Source: Micromonospora_J zhanjiangensis
Lineage (GTDB): Bacteria > Actinomycetota > Actinomycetes > Mycobacteriales > Micromonosporaceae
NCBI RefSeq assembly: GCF_042650605.1
Contig: NZ_JBHSBN010000074.1
Coordinates: 1-5,271, forward strand
Direction: 5' to 3'
Length of the DNA stretch: 5,271 nucleotides
Shown here one piece after another: positions 1-5,271 of this stretch; the stretch's first letter is position 1, and each line of letters opens with the position of its first letter. A program made the translations under genes and the position numbers. Below the pieces are notes generated by a model. That model had not been told where the DNA came from and made no database searches. It saw only the letters and a list, made by a program, of their open reading frames with translations.

Positions 1-145
1 TGTCGTTGGTGGTCATGGCGGTGCGTAGTTCGGGGTTGAAGTGGGTGAGGATCTGGTTGAGGTGGTGGGTGAAGGTGGGGTGGGTGATGTGGTGCATGTT
101 GGGGTGTTGGGCGCCTTGGCCGGTGAACAGGATGGCGAGTTTTCC
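1..145 (-). other. Acyltransferase (AT) domain, N-terminal 48 residues only
   Basis: The segment starts GKLAILFTGQGAQ, the conserved AT opening. After GQGAQ the sequence is HPNMHH, where most ATs have a Gly-Met-Gly type segment; a His/Thr-rich helix follows. The GHSxG and specificity motifs lie outside the window, so the extender unit cannot be called. Confidence 0.88.
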
Positions 146-1756
146 GCCTGTGGTGCCGGTGGTGTATTGGTTTTGGCGTAGGTCGGTGGGGGTGGTGATT
201 GCGCGGTGGGTGAAGGTGGTGCGGGTGGCGAGTTGTCCGGCGAGTCCGGTCTCGTCGTTGTGGTGTAGGTAGTTGGCGAGGTTGTGGGCGTAGGCGTGTA
301 GTGCTGTCTCGGTTTTGGCGCTGAAGGCCAGCACTTGAGGCCGCCCCGGCTTTTCCGCCGGTTGTGTGGTGGGTGCTTCTTCGAGGATGAGGTGGGCGTT
401 GGTGCCGCTGATGCCGAAGGAGGAGATGCCGGCCCGGCGTTTGACGTCACCCGTCGGCCAGGGCTGCGGTTCGGTGAGCAGGGTGAGTGGGTTGTCGTTC
501 CAGTCGATGTGGCTGGTCGGCGTGTCCACGTGCAAGGTCTGCGGCAGTTGCTGGTTCTGGAGCGCCAGGGTCATCTTGATGACCCCGGCGACTCCGGCGG
601 CGGCCTGGGTGTGCCCGATGTTCGACTTCAAGGAGCCGAGCCACAGGGGCCGCTGGCGGCCCGTGCCGTACGTGTTGGTGAGTGCTTGGGCTTCGATGGG
701 GTCGCCGAGTTTGGTGCCGGTGCCGTGGGCTTCGATGGCGTCGATGTCGTCGGGTGACAGACCCGCGTTGGCCAAGGCCTGTTGGATGACGCGTTGTTGG
801 GCGGGGCCGTTGGGTGCGGTGAGTCCGTTGGAGGCGCCGTCCTGGTTGATCGCGGTGCCGCGGATGACGGCGAGGATCGGGTGGCCGTTGGCCTGGGCGT
901 CGGACAGTTTCTCCAGCAGCAGCATGCCGGCGCCTTCGGCCCAGCCGGTGCCGTCGGCGTCGTCGGAGAACGCCTTGCACCGGCCATCCGGGGACAGACC
1001 CCGCTGCCGCGAGAACTCCACGAACGTATTCGGCGTCGCCATCACCGTCACACCACCGGCCAGCGCCAGCGAGCACTCCCCGTTGCGCAGCGCCTGCGCG
1101 GCGAGGTGGATCGCGACCAGCGACGACGAGCACGCGGTGTCGACGGTGACGGCCGGGCCCTCCAGACCGAAGGTGTACGCCACCCGGCCCGACGCCACAC
1201 TGCCCGCACTGCCGGTACGCAGATATCCCTCGACGTCCTCCGGAGCCGACTGGATACGGCCCGCGTAGTCGTCGTACATCACGCCGGCGAACACACCGGT
1301 CCGGCTGCCGCGTACCGCCCGCGGGTCGATGCCGGCCCGCTCGAACGTCTCCCAGGCCGTCTCCAGCAGCAGCCGCTGCTGCGGATCGGTGGCCAGCGCC
1401 TCCCGCGGGCTCATCCCGAAGAACTCCGGATCGAACCGGTCCGCGTCGTGCAGGAAACCACCCTGACCGGTGTAGCTGGTGCCGAAGTGCTCCGGGTCCG
1501 GGTGGTAGAGGGCGTCGAGGTCCCAGCCCCGGTTGGTGGGGAAGTCACCGATCGCGTCGCGGCCGTCGGCCAGCAGCGTCCACAGCTGCTCCGGTGACGA
1601 CACCCCGCCGGGCAGCCGGCAGGCCATGCCGACGACGGCAATCGGCTCGCGGGCGCGCGCCACCAGGTCCTGGTTGTCGGCCCGCAGCCGCTCGGTCTCC
1701 TTCAGCGAGGCGCGCAGCGCGTGGACGATCTGCTCGTGAGAGGTGCTGGAAGTCAT
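1..1756 (-). CDS. Type I modular polyketide synthase, N-terminal docking-KS-AT (3' end outside window)
   Basis: This is the start of the next PKS polypeptide in the assembly line; 585 codons are visible and the frame is still open at the left edge. The ATG at 1756-1754 is chosen for three reasons: it has GGAG seven bases upstream, it follows the previous stop by 24 bp, and it yields a typical N-terminal docking helix. Residues 1-37 are the docking coiled coil and 38-462 the KS. Residues 463-537 are the KS-AT linker, and 538 onward the beginning of an AT (LFTGQGAQ at residues 543-550). The KS has Cys209, His344 and His382, so it is a condensing KS and not a decarboxylating KSQ loading domain. 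The protein therefore starts with an extension module and should accept the chain from the upstream ACP. The AT's specificity and the module's reductive domains are not visible. Base composition turns strongly G-poor on the coding strand over roughly the last 430 bases. Confidence 0.97.
   Translation of the reverse strand, partial: MTSSTSHEQIVHALRASLKETERLRADNQDLVARAREPIAVVGMACRLPGGVSSPEQLWTLLADGRDAIGDFPTNRGWDLDALYHPDPEHFGTSYTGQGGFLHDADRFDPEFFGMSPREALATDPQQRLLLETAWETFERAGIDPRAVRGSRTGVFAGVMYDDYAGRIQSAPEDVEGYLRTGSAGSVASGRVAYTFGLEGPAVTVDTACSSSLVAIHLAAQALRNGECSLALAGGVTVMATPNTFVEFSRQRGLSPDGRCKAFSDDADGTGWAEGAGMLLLEKLSDAQANGHPILAVIRGTAINQDGASNGLTAPNGPAQQRVIQQALANAGLSPDDIDAIEAHGTGTKLGDPIEAQALTNTYGTGRQRPLWLGSLKSNIGHTQAAAGVAGVIKMTLALQNQQLPQTLHVDTPTSHIDWNDNPLTLLTEPQPWPTGDVKRRAGISSFGISGTNAHLILEEAPTTQPAEKPGRPQVLAFSAKTETALHAYAHNLANYLHHNDETGLAGQLATRTTFTHRAITTPTDLRQNQYTTGTTGGKLAILFTGQGAQHPNMHHITHPTFTHHLNQILTHFNPELRTAMTTND
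146..370 (-). other. KS-AT linker
   Basis: About 75 residues lie between the KS end (LILEEAP) and the AT start. They include the typical VLAFSAKTETAL strand and helix followed by a variable segment rich in Thr, His and Asn. Coding-strand codons are mostly C- or A-ending here, unlike the first half of the KS. Confidence 0.85.
371..1645 (-). other. Ketosynthase (KS) domain, apparently active
   Basis: This domain performs the decarboxylative condensation that lengthens the chain. The active-site motif DTACSSSLVAIHL has its Cys codon at 1132-1130. The two histidines lie in EAHGTGTKLGDPIEA (His344) and SNIGHTQAAAGVAG (His382), and the Lys of LKSNIGH is present. The domain begins at PIAVVGMACRLPGG and ends near GTNAHLILEEAP. 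Length and motif order are standard for cis-AT modules. Confidence 0.96.
1646..1756 (-). other. N-terminal docking domain (coiled coil)
   Basis: Residues 1-37 form an amphipathic, charged helix (EQIVHALRASLKETERLR) that runs directly into EPIAVVGMACRLPGG, the start of the KS. This is the usual form of class 1 N-terminal docking helices, which dimerise and bind the C-terminal tail of the preceding PKS. The upstream gene encodes a matching type of tail, so the pair is probably cognate. Confidence 0.88.
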
Positions 1757-1780
1757 CGGAACGCTCCAAAGCCGGGCCGG
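1757..1780 (-). other. 24-bp intergenic gap between two PKS genes
   Basis: The upstream gene's TGA ends at 1781 and the next ATG begins at 1756. The gap is too short for a promoter plus terminator and shows no hairpin of note. Co-transcription, and possibly translational coupling, is inferred. Confidence 0.9.
1764..1767 (-). promoter_or_regulatory. Shine-Dalgarno-like GGAG for the downstream PKS gene
   Basis: On the minus strand GGAG sits seven bases before the ATG at 1756-1754. This supports that start, which also gives a full-length docking helix ahead of the KS. Confidence 0.8.
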
Positions 1781-4700
1781 TCAGTCCTTGTCGAGCGCGA
1801 GCTCGATGAGGGCGGAGATGTCCATCTCGTCGATGGCCGACGAGTCGGTGGCGGTACGGGCCGCCGCAGGAGAGGCGGGAAGCTCGACGGCGAGACGCAT
1901 CAGCGCGTCGGTGAGGCCCGAGGCGCGGAGCCGGTCGAGGGGGATCGAGGCGAGCACCCGGCGTAGTTCGTCGTCGTCCGGCGCGGCGGCCGGGGCGTCG
2001 TCGAAGAGAGTCGTCAGGTGCTGGGCGACCGCACCGGCGTTCGGGAAGTCGAACAGCAGCGTCGCCGGTAACCGGACGCCGAGCGCGGAGTTGAGCCGGT
2101 TGCGGAGTTCCACCGCGGTCAGCGAGTCGAAGCCGAGCTGGGTGAAGGCCAGATCGGCCGGGATCGCGTCGGGGGTGGCATGGGCGAGGACACGGGCGGC
2201 CTCCTCGCGTACCAGATCGGTCATGGCCTGCCCCCGCTCCTCGCCGGACAGTGACCTGATCCGGTCCACCGGCCCGGCCGGCTGAGGCCGGGCCGGTGTC
2301 GGGGCCAGCGCGCTGAGCAGCGGAGGCAGCTGCCCGGCGCGGGCCGATTCGGTCAGCAGACGACGGCGCAGCGCGGCCGCGACGACGACCGGCGGACGAC
2401 CCGCCTGCACCGCGATGTCGAACATGGCCAGGCCGTCGTCCGGGCGCAGCGCCACCATGCCGGTACGGGCCAGCCGCTGGACGTCCGCCGCCCCGAGCTG
2501 TGCCGCCATGCCGTCCGGCCCGTCCCACAGACCCCAGGCCAGCGAGAGACCGGGCAGCCCGGCGGCCCGCCGATGCTGGGCCAGCGCGTCGAGGAACACG
2601 TTCGCGGCCGCGTAGTTCGCCTGACCGGCCGCGCCGAGGATGCCGGACGTCGACGAGAACAGCACGAACGCCGCCAGGTCGAGATCACGGGTCAGCTCGT
2701 GCAGATTCCAGGCGGCGTCGACCTTGGGCCGCAGCACCCGGGCCAGCGCCTGCGGGGTGAGGCCGGCCACGGCGGCGTCCTCCAGCACCCCGGCCGCGTG
2801 CACCACCGCGGTCAGCGGACGATCCGCCGGCACCCCGGCCAGCGTCGCGGCCAGCTGGTCCCGGTCCGCGACGTCACAGGCCGCGACCGTGACCACGACC
2901 CCGGCCGACTCCAGATCGGCGACCAGGTCGCCGGCGACCCGGCCGCCGCGGCTGACCAGCAGCAGCGAGGAGACGCCGCGGTCCGCGAGCCGTCGGGCGA
3001 CCAGGCCGCCCAGAGCGCCGGACGCGCCGGTCAGCAGCACCGTCCCGGCCGGGTTCCACGGCTCGCTCTCGTCGGCCGGGAGATCCCGCAGCTCGGTGAG
3101 GCGCGGCACGTACGCCTGCCCGTCACGGACCGCGATCTCCGGCTCGTCACTGTCGAGCACCCACGCCGTCGCCTTGTCGAGCCCGGCGCCGTCCAGGTCG
3201 ATCAGGCCGAACCGGTCCGGATACTCCAGCCGTGCCGCGCGGATCAGGCCCCACACCGGTGCCTGAGCCGGCTCGACCACGCTGTCATCGGCCACCGCCA
3301 CCGCGCCGCGGGTGGCGACCACCATCCGGCAGTCGGAGAACCGGTCGTCGGCCGTCCACTGCTGGATAAGCGCCAGCGTCTCCGCCGTGGCCGCGTGCAC
3401 CCCGGCGACCGGGTCCGGCCCGGCCGGTGACGGCGGGGTCACCACGACGACCCGGGGCAGCGGCGCGGCCGCCAGCGCCGCGAGATCGGCGACCGGCGTG
3501 GTGCCGAGAGCGGCGGCCACCCCCAGATGGTCGGCGCCGAGCACCCGCACCGTGGGTGTGACCGTGACGGCCGGTGCGGTCAGCGACTGCCAGGTCACCG
3601 CGAACAGCGACTCCTGCGTACCCCGGTCCAGAGAACCCGGAGCCGGTGGCACCGAGACCAGCGAACGCACGGTCACCACCGGCCGGCCCTGCTCGTCGGC
3701 CAGCGTCAGTTCGGCGTCGTCACCCCGCCGGCGTACCCGCACGCGCAGCGTGGTCGCACCCGGCTGGTGGACCGTGACATCCGACCAGGTGAACGGCAAC
3801 CGCACCGGCTCGCTGTCGGTACCGGTCGTGAGCTGCACCTGCAGGGCGGCGTCGAACAGGGCCGGATGCAGTAGGTACGCCTCGGCGCCGGACAGACCGG
3901 CCGGCAGGGACACCGCACCGAATCGGGTGTCGTCGCGTTCCCAGAGGGCGGTCAGACCCTGGAAGGCCGGGCCGTACCGGTAACCGTCGTCGGCGAGACC
4001 CGCGTACCGGCCGTCGAGCGGGACGGCGGAGGCGGCCACCGGCGGCCAGACGGCGAGCTCCGGATCCGGTGGCGGAACCGCCCCGGCCGGCGCAAGGACA
4101 CCGCTCGCGTGCCGCTGCCAGGACGCGTCGGCGCCCGGCCGCGAGTGCACGGTGAACGCGCGCCGCCCGTCCGGCCCGGCCGGCTCGACGGCCACCTGCA
4201 GCCCGGTTTCGCCCGAACCGGTCAGCACCAGCGGCGACTCCAGGACCAGCTCCGCGATCGTGGGGCAGTCCTGCTCGCGGCCGGCGGCGGCGGCGATCTC
4301 GACCAGGGCGGTGGCGGGCAGCAGCGCTACCCCGTTCACGCCGTGGTCTCCGATCCACGGATGGGTCGCCGCACTGACCGAGCCACTGTGGATGGTGCCG
4401 CCGGTCGCCGCGTGAACCACGGCGCTGGTGAGGATCGGGTGACGGCTCGTACCGGTGGCCCGGGGCGTGTCGATCAGCCAGTAGCTCTGCCGCTGGAACG
4501 GGTAGGTGGGTGCGTCGGGTAGGTGGTTGGTGGGTTGGGCTGGGTGGTTGCCGTGGCCGTTGGCCCAGGTTTGGGCGAGGACTGTGTCGATGTTGGTGCC
4601 GTTGGTGCGGTGGCTGGTGTGTAGTGCGGTCGCGTGCGGGAGTGTTTCGCGGGTGAGTGTGGTGAGGGTGTTGTGTGGTCCGATTTCGAGGAAGGTGGTG

Positions 4701-5271
4701 ACGCCTTGGTCGGCGAGGTAGGTGAGGGTGTCGTGCCATTGGACGGTGCCGCGTGCCTGCTGTGCCCAGTACTGGGGTGTGTGGTTGGCGGTTTGTCCGG
4801 TGAGGTTGGAGATGACGGGGATGGTGGCTGGTTGGTGGTGGAGTGTGGAGGCGACGGTGGTGAGTTCGTCGAGGATGGGGTCGAGGTGGGCGGAGTGGAA
4901 GGCGTGGCTGACTTGGAGGAGGCGTGATGGGGCTGGGATGTTTGTGAGGGTGGCTTGGACGTGTTCGGTGGTGCCGGTGATGGTGATGTGGTTGTTGGTG
5001 TTGACCGCGGCGATGGTGGTGTCGCCGACCAGGTGCGGTGTGACCTGCTCGACGGTGGCGTGGATGGTGGCCATGGCGCCGGTCGCGGGCAGGTTTTGCA
5101 TGAGTGTGGCTCGTGCGGTGACCAGTTTCGCGGCGTCGGCAAGGGACAGGGTTCCGGTTAGGTGTGCGGCGGTGATTTCGCCGATGGAGTGTCCGGCGAG
5201 GTAGTGGGGTGTGAGGCCGAGGGTGTGGTAGAGGGCGACTTCGTAGGCGAATAGTGCGGGTTGTGTGTGGC
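1781..5271 (-). CDS. Type I modular polyketide synthase, C-terminal module AT-DH-KR-ACP plus docking tail (5' end outside window)
   Basis: This is the terminal extension module of a multimodular PKS polypeptide. The reading frame is open from the right edge (first full codon at 5269) to a TGA at 1783-1781, giving 1162 visible residues. The true start and the module's KS lie beyond the window. Domains in order are: AT (active-site GHSIG at 5194-5180, HAFHS at 4906-4892), post-AT linker ending in YPFQ...YWL, DH, KR, ACP and a class 1-like C-terminal docking region. No enoylreductase, methyltransferase or thioesterase motif is present, so the chain is expected to leave on the ACP for the next protein. 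From the motifs I infer malonyl-CoA extension, B-type ketoreduction and dehydration, giving a disubstituted, probably trans, alkene. All key catalytic residues inspected are intact and I see no frameshift. The next PKS gene starts 24 bp downstream on the same strand, indicating one operon. Family assignment is very secure; the final product is unknown. Confidence 0.97.
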   Translation of the reverse strand, partial: HTQPALFAYEVALYHTLGLTPHYLAGHSIGEITAAHLTGTLSLADAAKLVTARATLMQNLPATGAMATIHATVEQVTPHLVGDTTIAAVNTNNHITITGTTEHVQATLTNIPAPSRLLQVSHAFHSAHLDPILDELTTVASTLHHQPATIPVISNLTGQTANHTPQYWAQQARGTVQWHDTLTYLADQGVTTFLEIGPHNTLTTLTRETLPHATALHTSHRTNGTNIDTVLAQTWANGHGNHPAQPTNHLPDAPTYPFQRQSYWLIDTPRATGTSRHPILTSAVVHAATGGTIHSGSVSAATHPWIGDHGVNGVALLPATALVEIAAAAGREQDCPTIAELVLESPLVLTGSGETGLQVAVEPAGPDGRRAFTVHSRPGADASWQRHASGVLAPAGAVPPPDPELAVWPPVAASAVPLDGRYAGLADDGYRYGPAFQGLTALWERDDTRFGAVSLPAGLSGAEAYLLHPALFDAALQVQLTTGTDSEPVRLPFTWSDVTVHQPGATTLRVRVRRRGDDAELTLADEQGRPVVTVRSLVSVPPAPGSLDRGTQESLFAVTWQSLTAPAVTVTPTVRVLGADHLGVAAALGTTPVADLAALAAAPLPRVVVVTPPSPAGPDPVAGVHAATAETLALIQQWTADDRFSDCRMVVATRGAVAVADDSVVEPAQAPVWGLIRAARLEYPDRFGLIDLDGAGLDKATAWVLDSDEPEIAVRDGQAYVPRLTELRDLPADESEPWNPAGTVLLTGASGALGGLVARRLADRGVSSLLLVSRGGRVAGDLVADLESAGVVVTVAACDVADRDQLAATLAGVPADRPLTAVVHAAGVLEDAAVAGLTPQALARVLRPKVDAAWNLHELTRDLDLAAFVLFSSTSGILGAAGQANYAAANVFLDALAQHRRAAGLPGLSLAWGLWDGPDGMAAQLGAADVQRLARTGMVALRPDDGLAMFDIAVQAGRPPVVVAAALRRRLLTESARAGQLPPLLSALAPTPARPQPAGPVDRIRSLSGEERGQAMTDLVREEAARVLAHATPDAIPADLAFTQLGFDSLTAVELRNRLNSALGVRLPATLLFDFPNAGAVAQHLTTLFDDAPAAAPDDDELRRVLASIPLDRLRASGLTDALMRLAVELPASPAAARTATDSSAIDEMDISALIELALDKD
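1784..1981 (-). other. C-terminal docking domain (class 1-like)
   Basis: These last 66 residues carry the chain-transfer protein contact. A helical segment (DELRRVLASIPLDRLRASG and following) resembles the dimerising helices of class 1 tails. After an Ala/Thr/Ser linker, the terminal helix IDEMDISALIELALDKD has the acidic and hydrophobic pattern of tails that bind the N-terminal coiled coil of the next PKS. The partner helix is encoded at the start of the next gene. The docking class is assigned from resemblance only. Confidence 0.85.
2006..2233 (-). other. Acyl carrier protein (ACP) domain
   Basis: This carrier domain tethers the growing chain on phosphopantetheine. The motif LGFDSLTAVELRNRL is canonical, with the modified Ser encoded at 2125-2123. 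It is followed by the usual GVRLPATLLFDFPN segment that leads into the last helix. A single ACP is present and it is followed directly by the docking tail. Confidence 0.96.
2357..3610 (-). other. Ketoreductase (KR) domain with structural subdomain, predicted B-type
   Basis: This domain reduces the beta-keto group with NADPH. The N-terminal part (about 3610-3047) is the degenerate Rossmann-like structural subdomain. The catalytic part begins near 3046 with the nucleotide-binding TGASGALGG. The catalytic Lys is in RPKVDAAW, the Ser in LFSSTSG, the Tyr in GQANYAAAN, and the Asn four residues after the Tyr. The stereochemistry motif reads HAAGVLED, where B-type KRs normally have LDD; the diagnostic last Asp is kept. 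The A-type Trp is absent (SGILG where A-type enzymes have a GVWG-like segment). Established rules then predict a D-configured hydroxyl, which a following DH usually turns into a trans alkene. No enoylreductase is inserted between the two KR subdomains. Confidence 0.94.
3641..4447 (-). other. Dehydratase (DH) domain, apparently active
   Basis: This double-hotdog domain removes water from the beta-hydroxyacyl-ACP. The first hotdog carries the HxxxGxxxxP motif as HGVNGVALLP, with the catalytic His codon at 4345-4343. The second carries YGP in GYRYGPAFQGL and the catalytic Asp in HPALFDAALQ (Asp codon 3853-3851, followed by Gln four residues later). LPFTW occurs near the end. After the HxxxGxxxxP proline the sequence reads ATA rather than the commoner GTA, a minor deviation. 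All catalytic residues are intact, so I infer activity. Confidence 0.93.
4475..4600 (-). other. Post-AT linker ending in the YPFQ...YWL motif
   Basis: This short linker wraps back over the KS-AT didomain in known PKS structures. It closes with the conserved YPFQRQSYWL at 4504-4475. The coding-strand composition changes abruptly inside this motif: C-rich and G-poor upstream of about 4502, normal actinomycete composition downstream. That makes it the likeliest visible recombination junction in the window. Confidence 0.85.
4502..5271 (-). other. G-poor coding-strand tract covering the upstream AT
   Basis: The plus strand here is dominated by G and T. Positions 4801-4860 contain only 4 C, against 23 C in the 60 bases at 3061-3120 inside the KR. 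The edge is abrupt: 4441-4500 has 19 C and 4501-4560 has 7. Short islands of ordinary composition occur inside, for example around 4740-4775 (QYWAQQARG) and 5020-5160. The tract extends beyond the window. Confidence 0.8.
4601..5271 (-). other. Acyltransferase (AT) domain, malonyl-CoA type, N-terminus cut off
   Basis: This domain selects and loads the extender unit onto the module's ACP. The nucleophile motif GHSIG has its Ser codon at 5188-5186. A small branched residue (Ile) after the Ser, and HAFHS at 4906-4892 in place of the methylmalonyl-type YASH, both point to malonyl-CoA by established AT specificity rules. Other usual AT elements are the segment before ATGAM (RATLMQNLP) and the C-terminal LEIGPH. 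Roughly the first 80 residues of the domain lie outside the window. The codon use is unusual: C- and A-ending, G-poor, and rich in His, Thr and Asn. Confidence 0.93.

Larger units (their letters stand above)
1..430 (-). other. G-poor coding-strand tract covering the end of the KS, the linker and the downstream AT start
   Basis: This has the same bias as the tract over the upstream AT: positions 61-120 contain 5 C on the plus strand, whereas 541-600 in the KS contains 18. A short normal-looking island lies at about 331-360. The inner edge is gradual and only approximate. Confidence 0.7.

Noticed and set aside
43..84. G-quadruplex candidate in the G/T-rich plus strand
   Set aside because: Only three GGG runs fall within short-loop distance; the fourth is about 21 bases away. 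The G-richness is explained by codon choice in the AT.
366..1268. 300-codon open frame on the plus strand opposite the KS
   Set aside because: High-GC coding DNA routinely leaves long open frames on the other strand. The translation shows no family motif, while the minus strand encodes a full, motif-complete KS.
1757..1780. Promoter or terminator between the two genes
   Set aside because: Only 24 bp are available, and the sequence shows a ribosome-binding site but no convincing -10/-35 elements or hairpin.
1545..2528. 327-codon minus-strand frame spanning the boundary of the two PKS genes
   Set aside because: Out of frame with the ACP, docking tail and KS motifs. The translation is Arg/Gly/Ala-rich with no recognisable domain.
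2573..3430. 285-codon open frame on the plus strand opposite the KR
   Set aside because: Arg/Gly/Gln-rich low-complexity translation typical of an antisense shadow; the minus strand holds an intact KR.
3047..3610. Possible enoylreductase or methyltransferase between DH and KR
   Set aside because: The segment fits the KR structural subdomain. No ER nucleotide-binding motif or SAM-binding glycine motif is visible.
3720..4739. 339-codon minus-strand frame overlapping the AT-DH region
   Set aside because: Alternative frame of the PKS gene; the AT, DH and linker motifs lie in the other frame without interruption.
1..5271. A previously undescribed system hidden in the window
   Set aside because: Apart from the 24-bp gap, essentially every base is accounted for by two standard cis-AT PKS genes. 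The only unexplained structure is the composition mosaic reported above.

Overview
The window comes from a high-GC actinomycete (Streptomyces, Micromonospora or Actinoplanes type; the genus cannot be fixed from this sequence). It lies inside a modular, cis-AT type I polyketide synthase (PKS) cluster. Everything recognisable is encoded on the minus strand, so transcription runs from the right edge to the left edge. Two PKS genes are present and both are cut by the window: the upstream gene lacks its beginning and the downstream gene lacks its end.

Right to left, positions 5271-1781 hold the last module of the upstream PKS: most of an acyltransferase (AT), then dehydratase (DH), ketoreductase (KR), acyl carrier protein (ACP) and a C-terminal docking tail. 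There is no enoylreductase, methyltransferase or thioesterase. The AT carries malonyl-type motifs (GHSIG and HAFHS). The DH and KR keep their catalytic residues, and the KR looks B-type (an Asp in the LDD-equivalent LED). The module is therefore predicted to add a malonate unit and process it to an alpha,beta-unsubstituted, probably trans, double bond. A 24-bp gap containing a Shine-Dalgarno-like GGAG separates this gene from the next.

Positions 1756-1 hold the start of the downstream PKS: an N-terminal coiled-coil docking segment, a complete and apparently active ketosynthase (KS), a KS-AT linker and the first ~48 residues of an AT. The C-terminal tail of the first protein and the N-terminal helix of the second look like a class 1 docking pair, so the chain is probably handed from the upstream ACP to the downstream KS.

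The least ordinary signal is compositional. Both AT regions (left edge to about 430, and about 4502 to the right edge) are strongly G/T-rich and C-poor on the plus strand. On the coding strand this means C/A-ending codons and many His/Thr/Asn/Pro residues. The intervening KS, DH, KR and ACP sequence has ordinary actinomycete composition. On the upstream gene the switch is abrupt and falls at the post-AT linker, which suggests domain-level recombination or AT homogenisation. I see no RNA gene, mobile element, CRISPR array, promoter or terminator, and no evidence of a wholly undescribed system.
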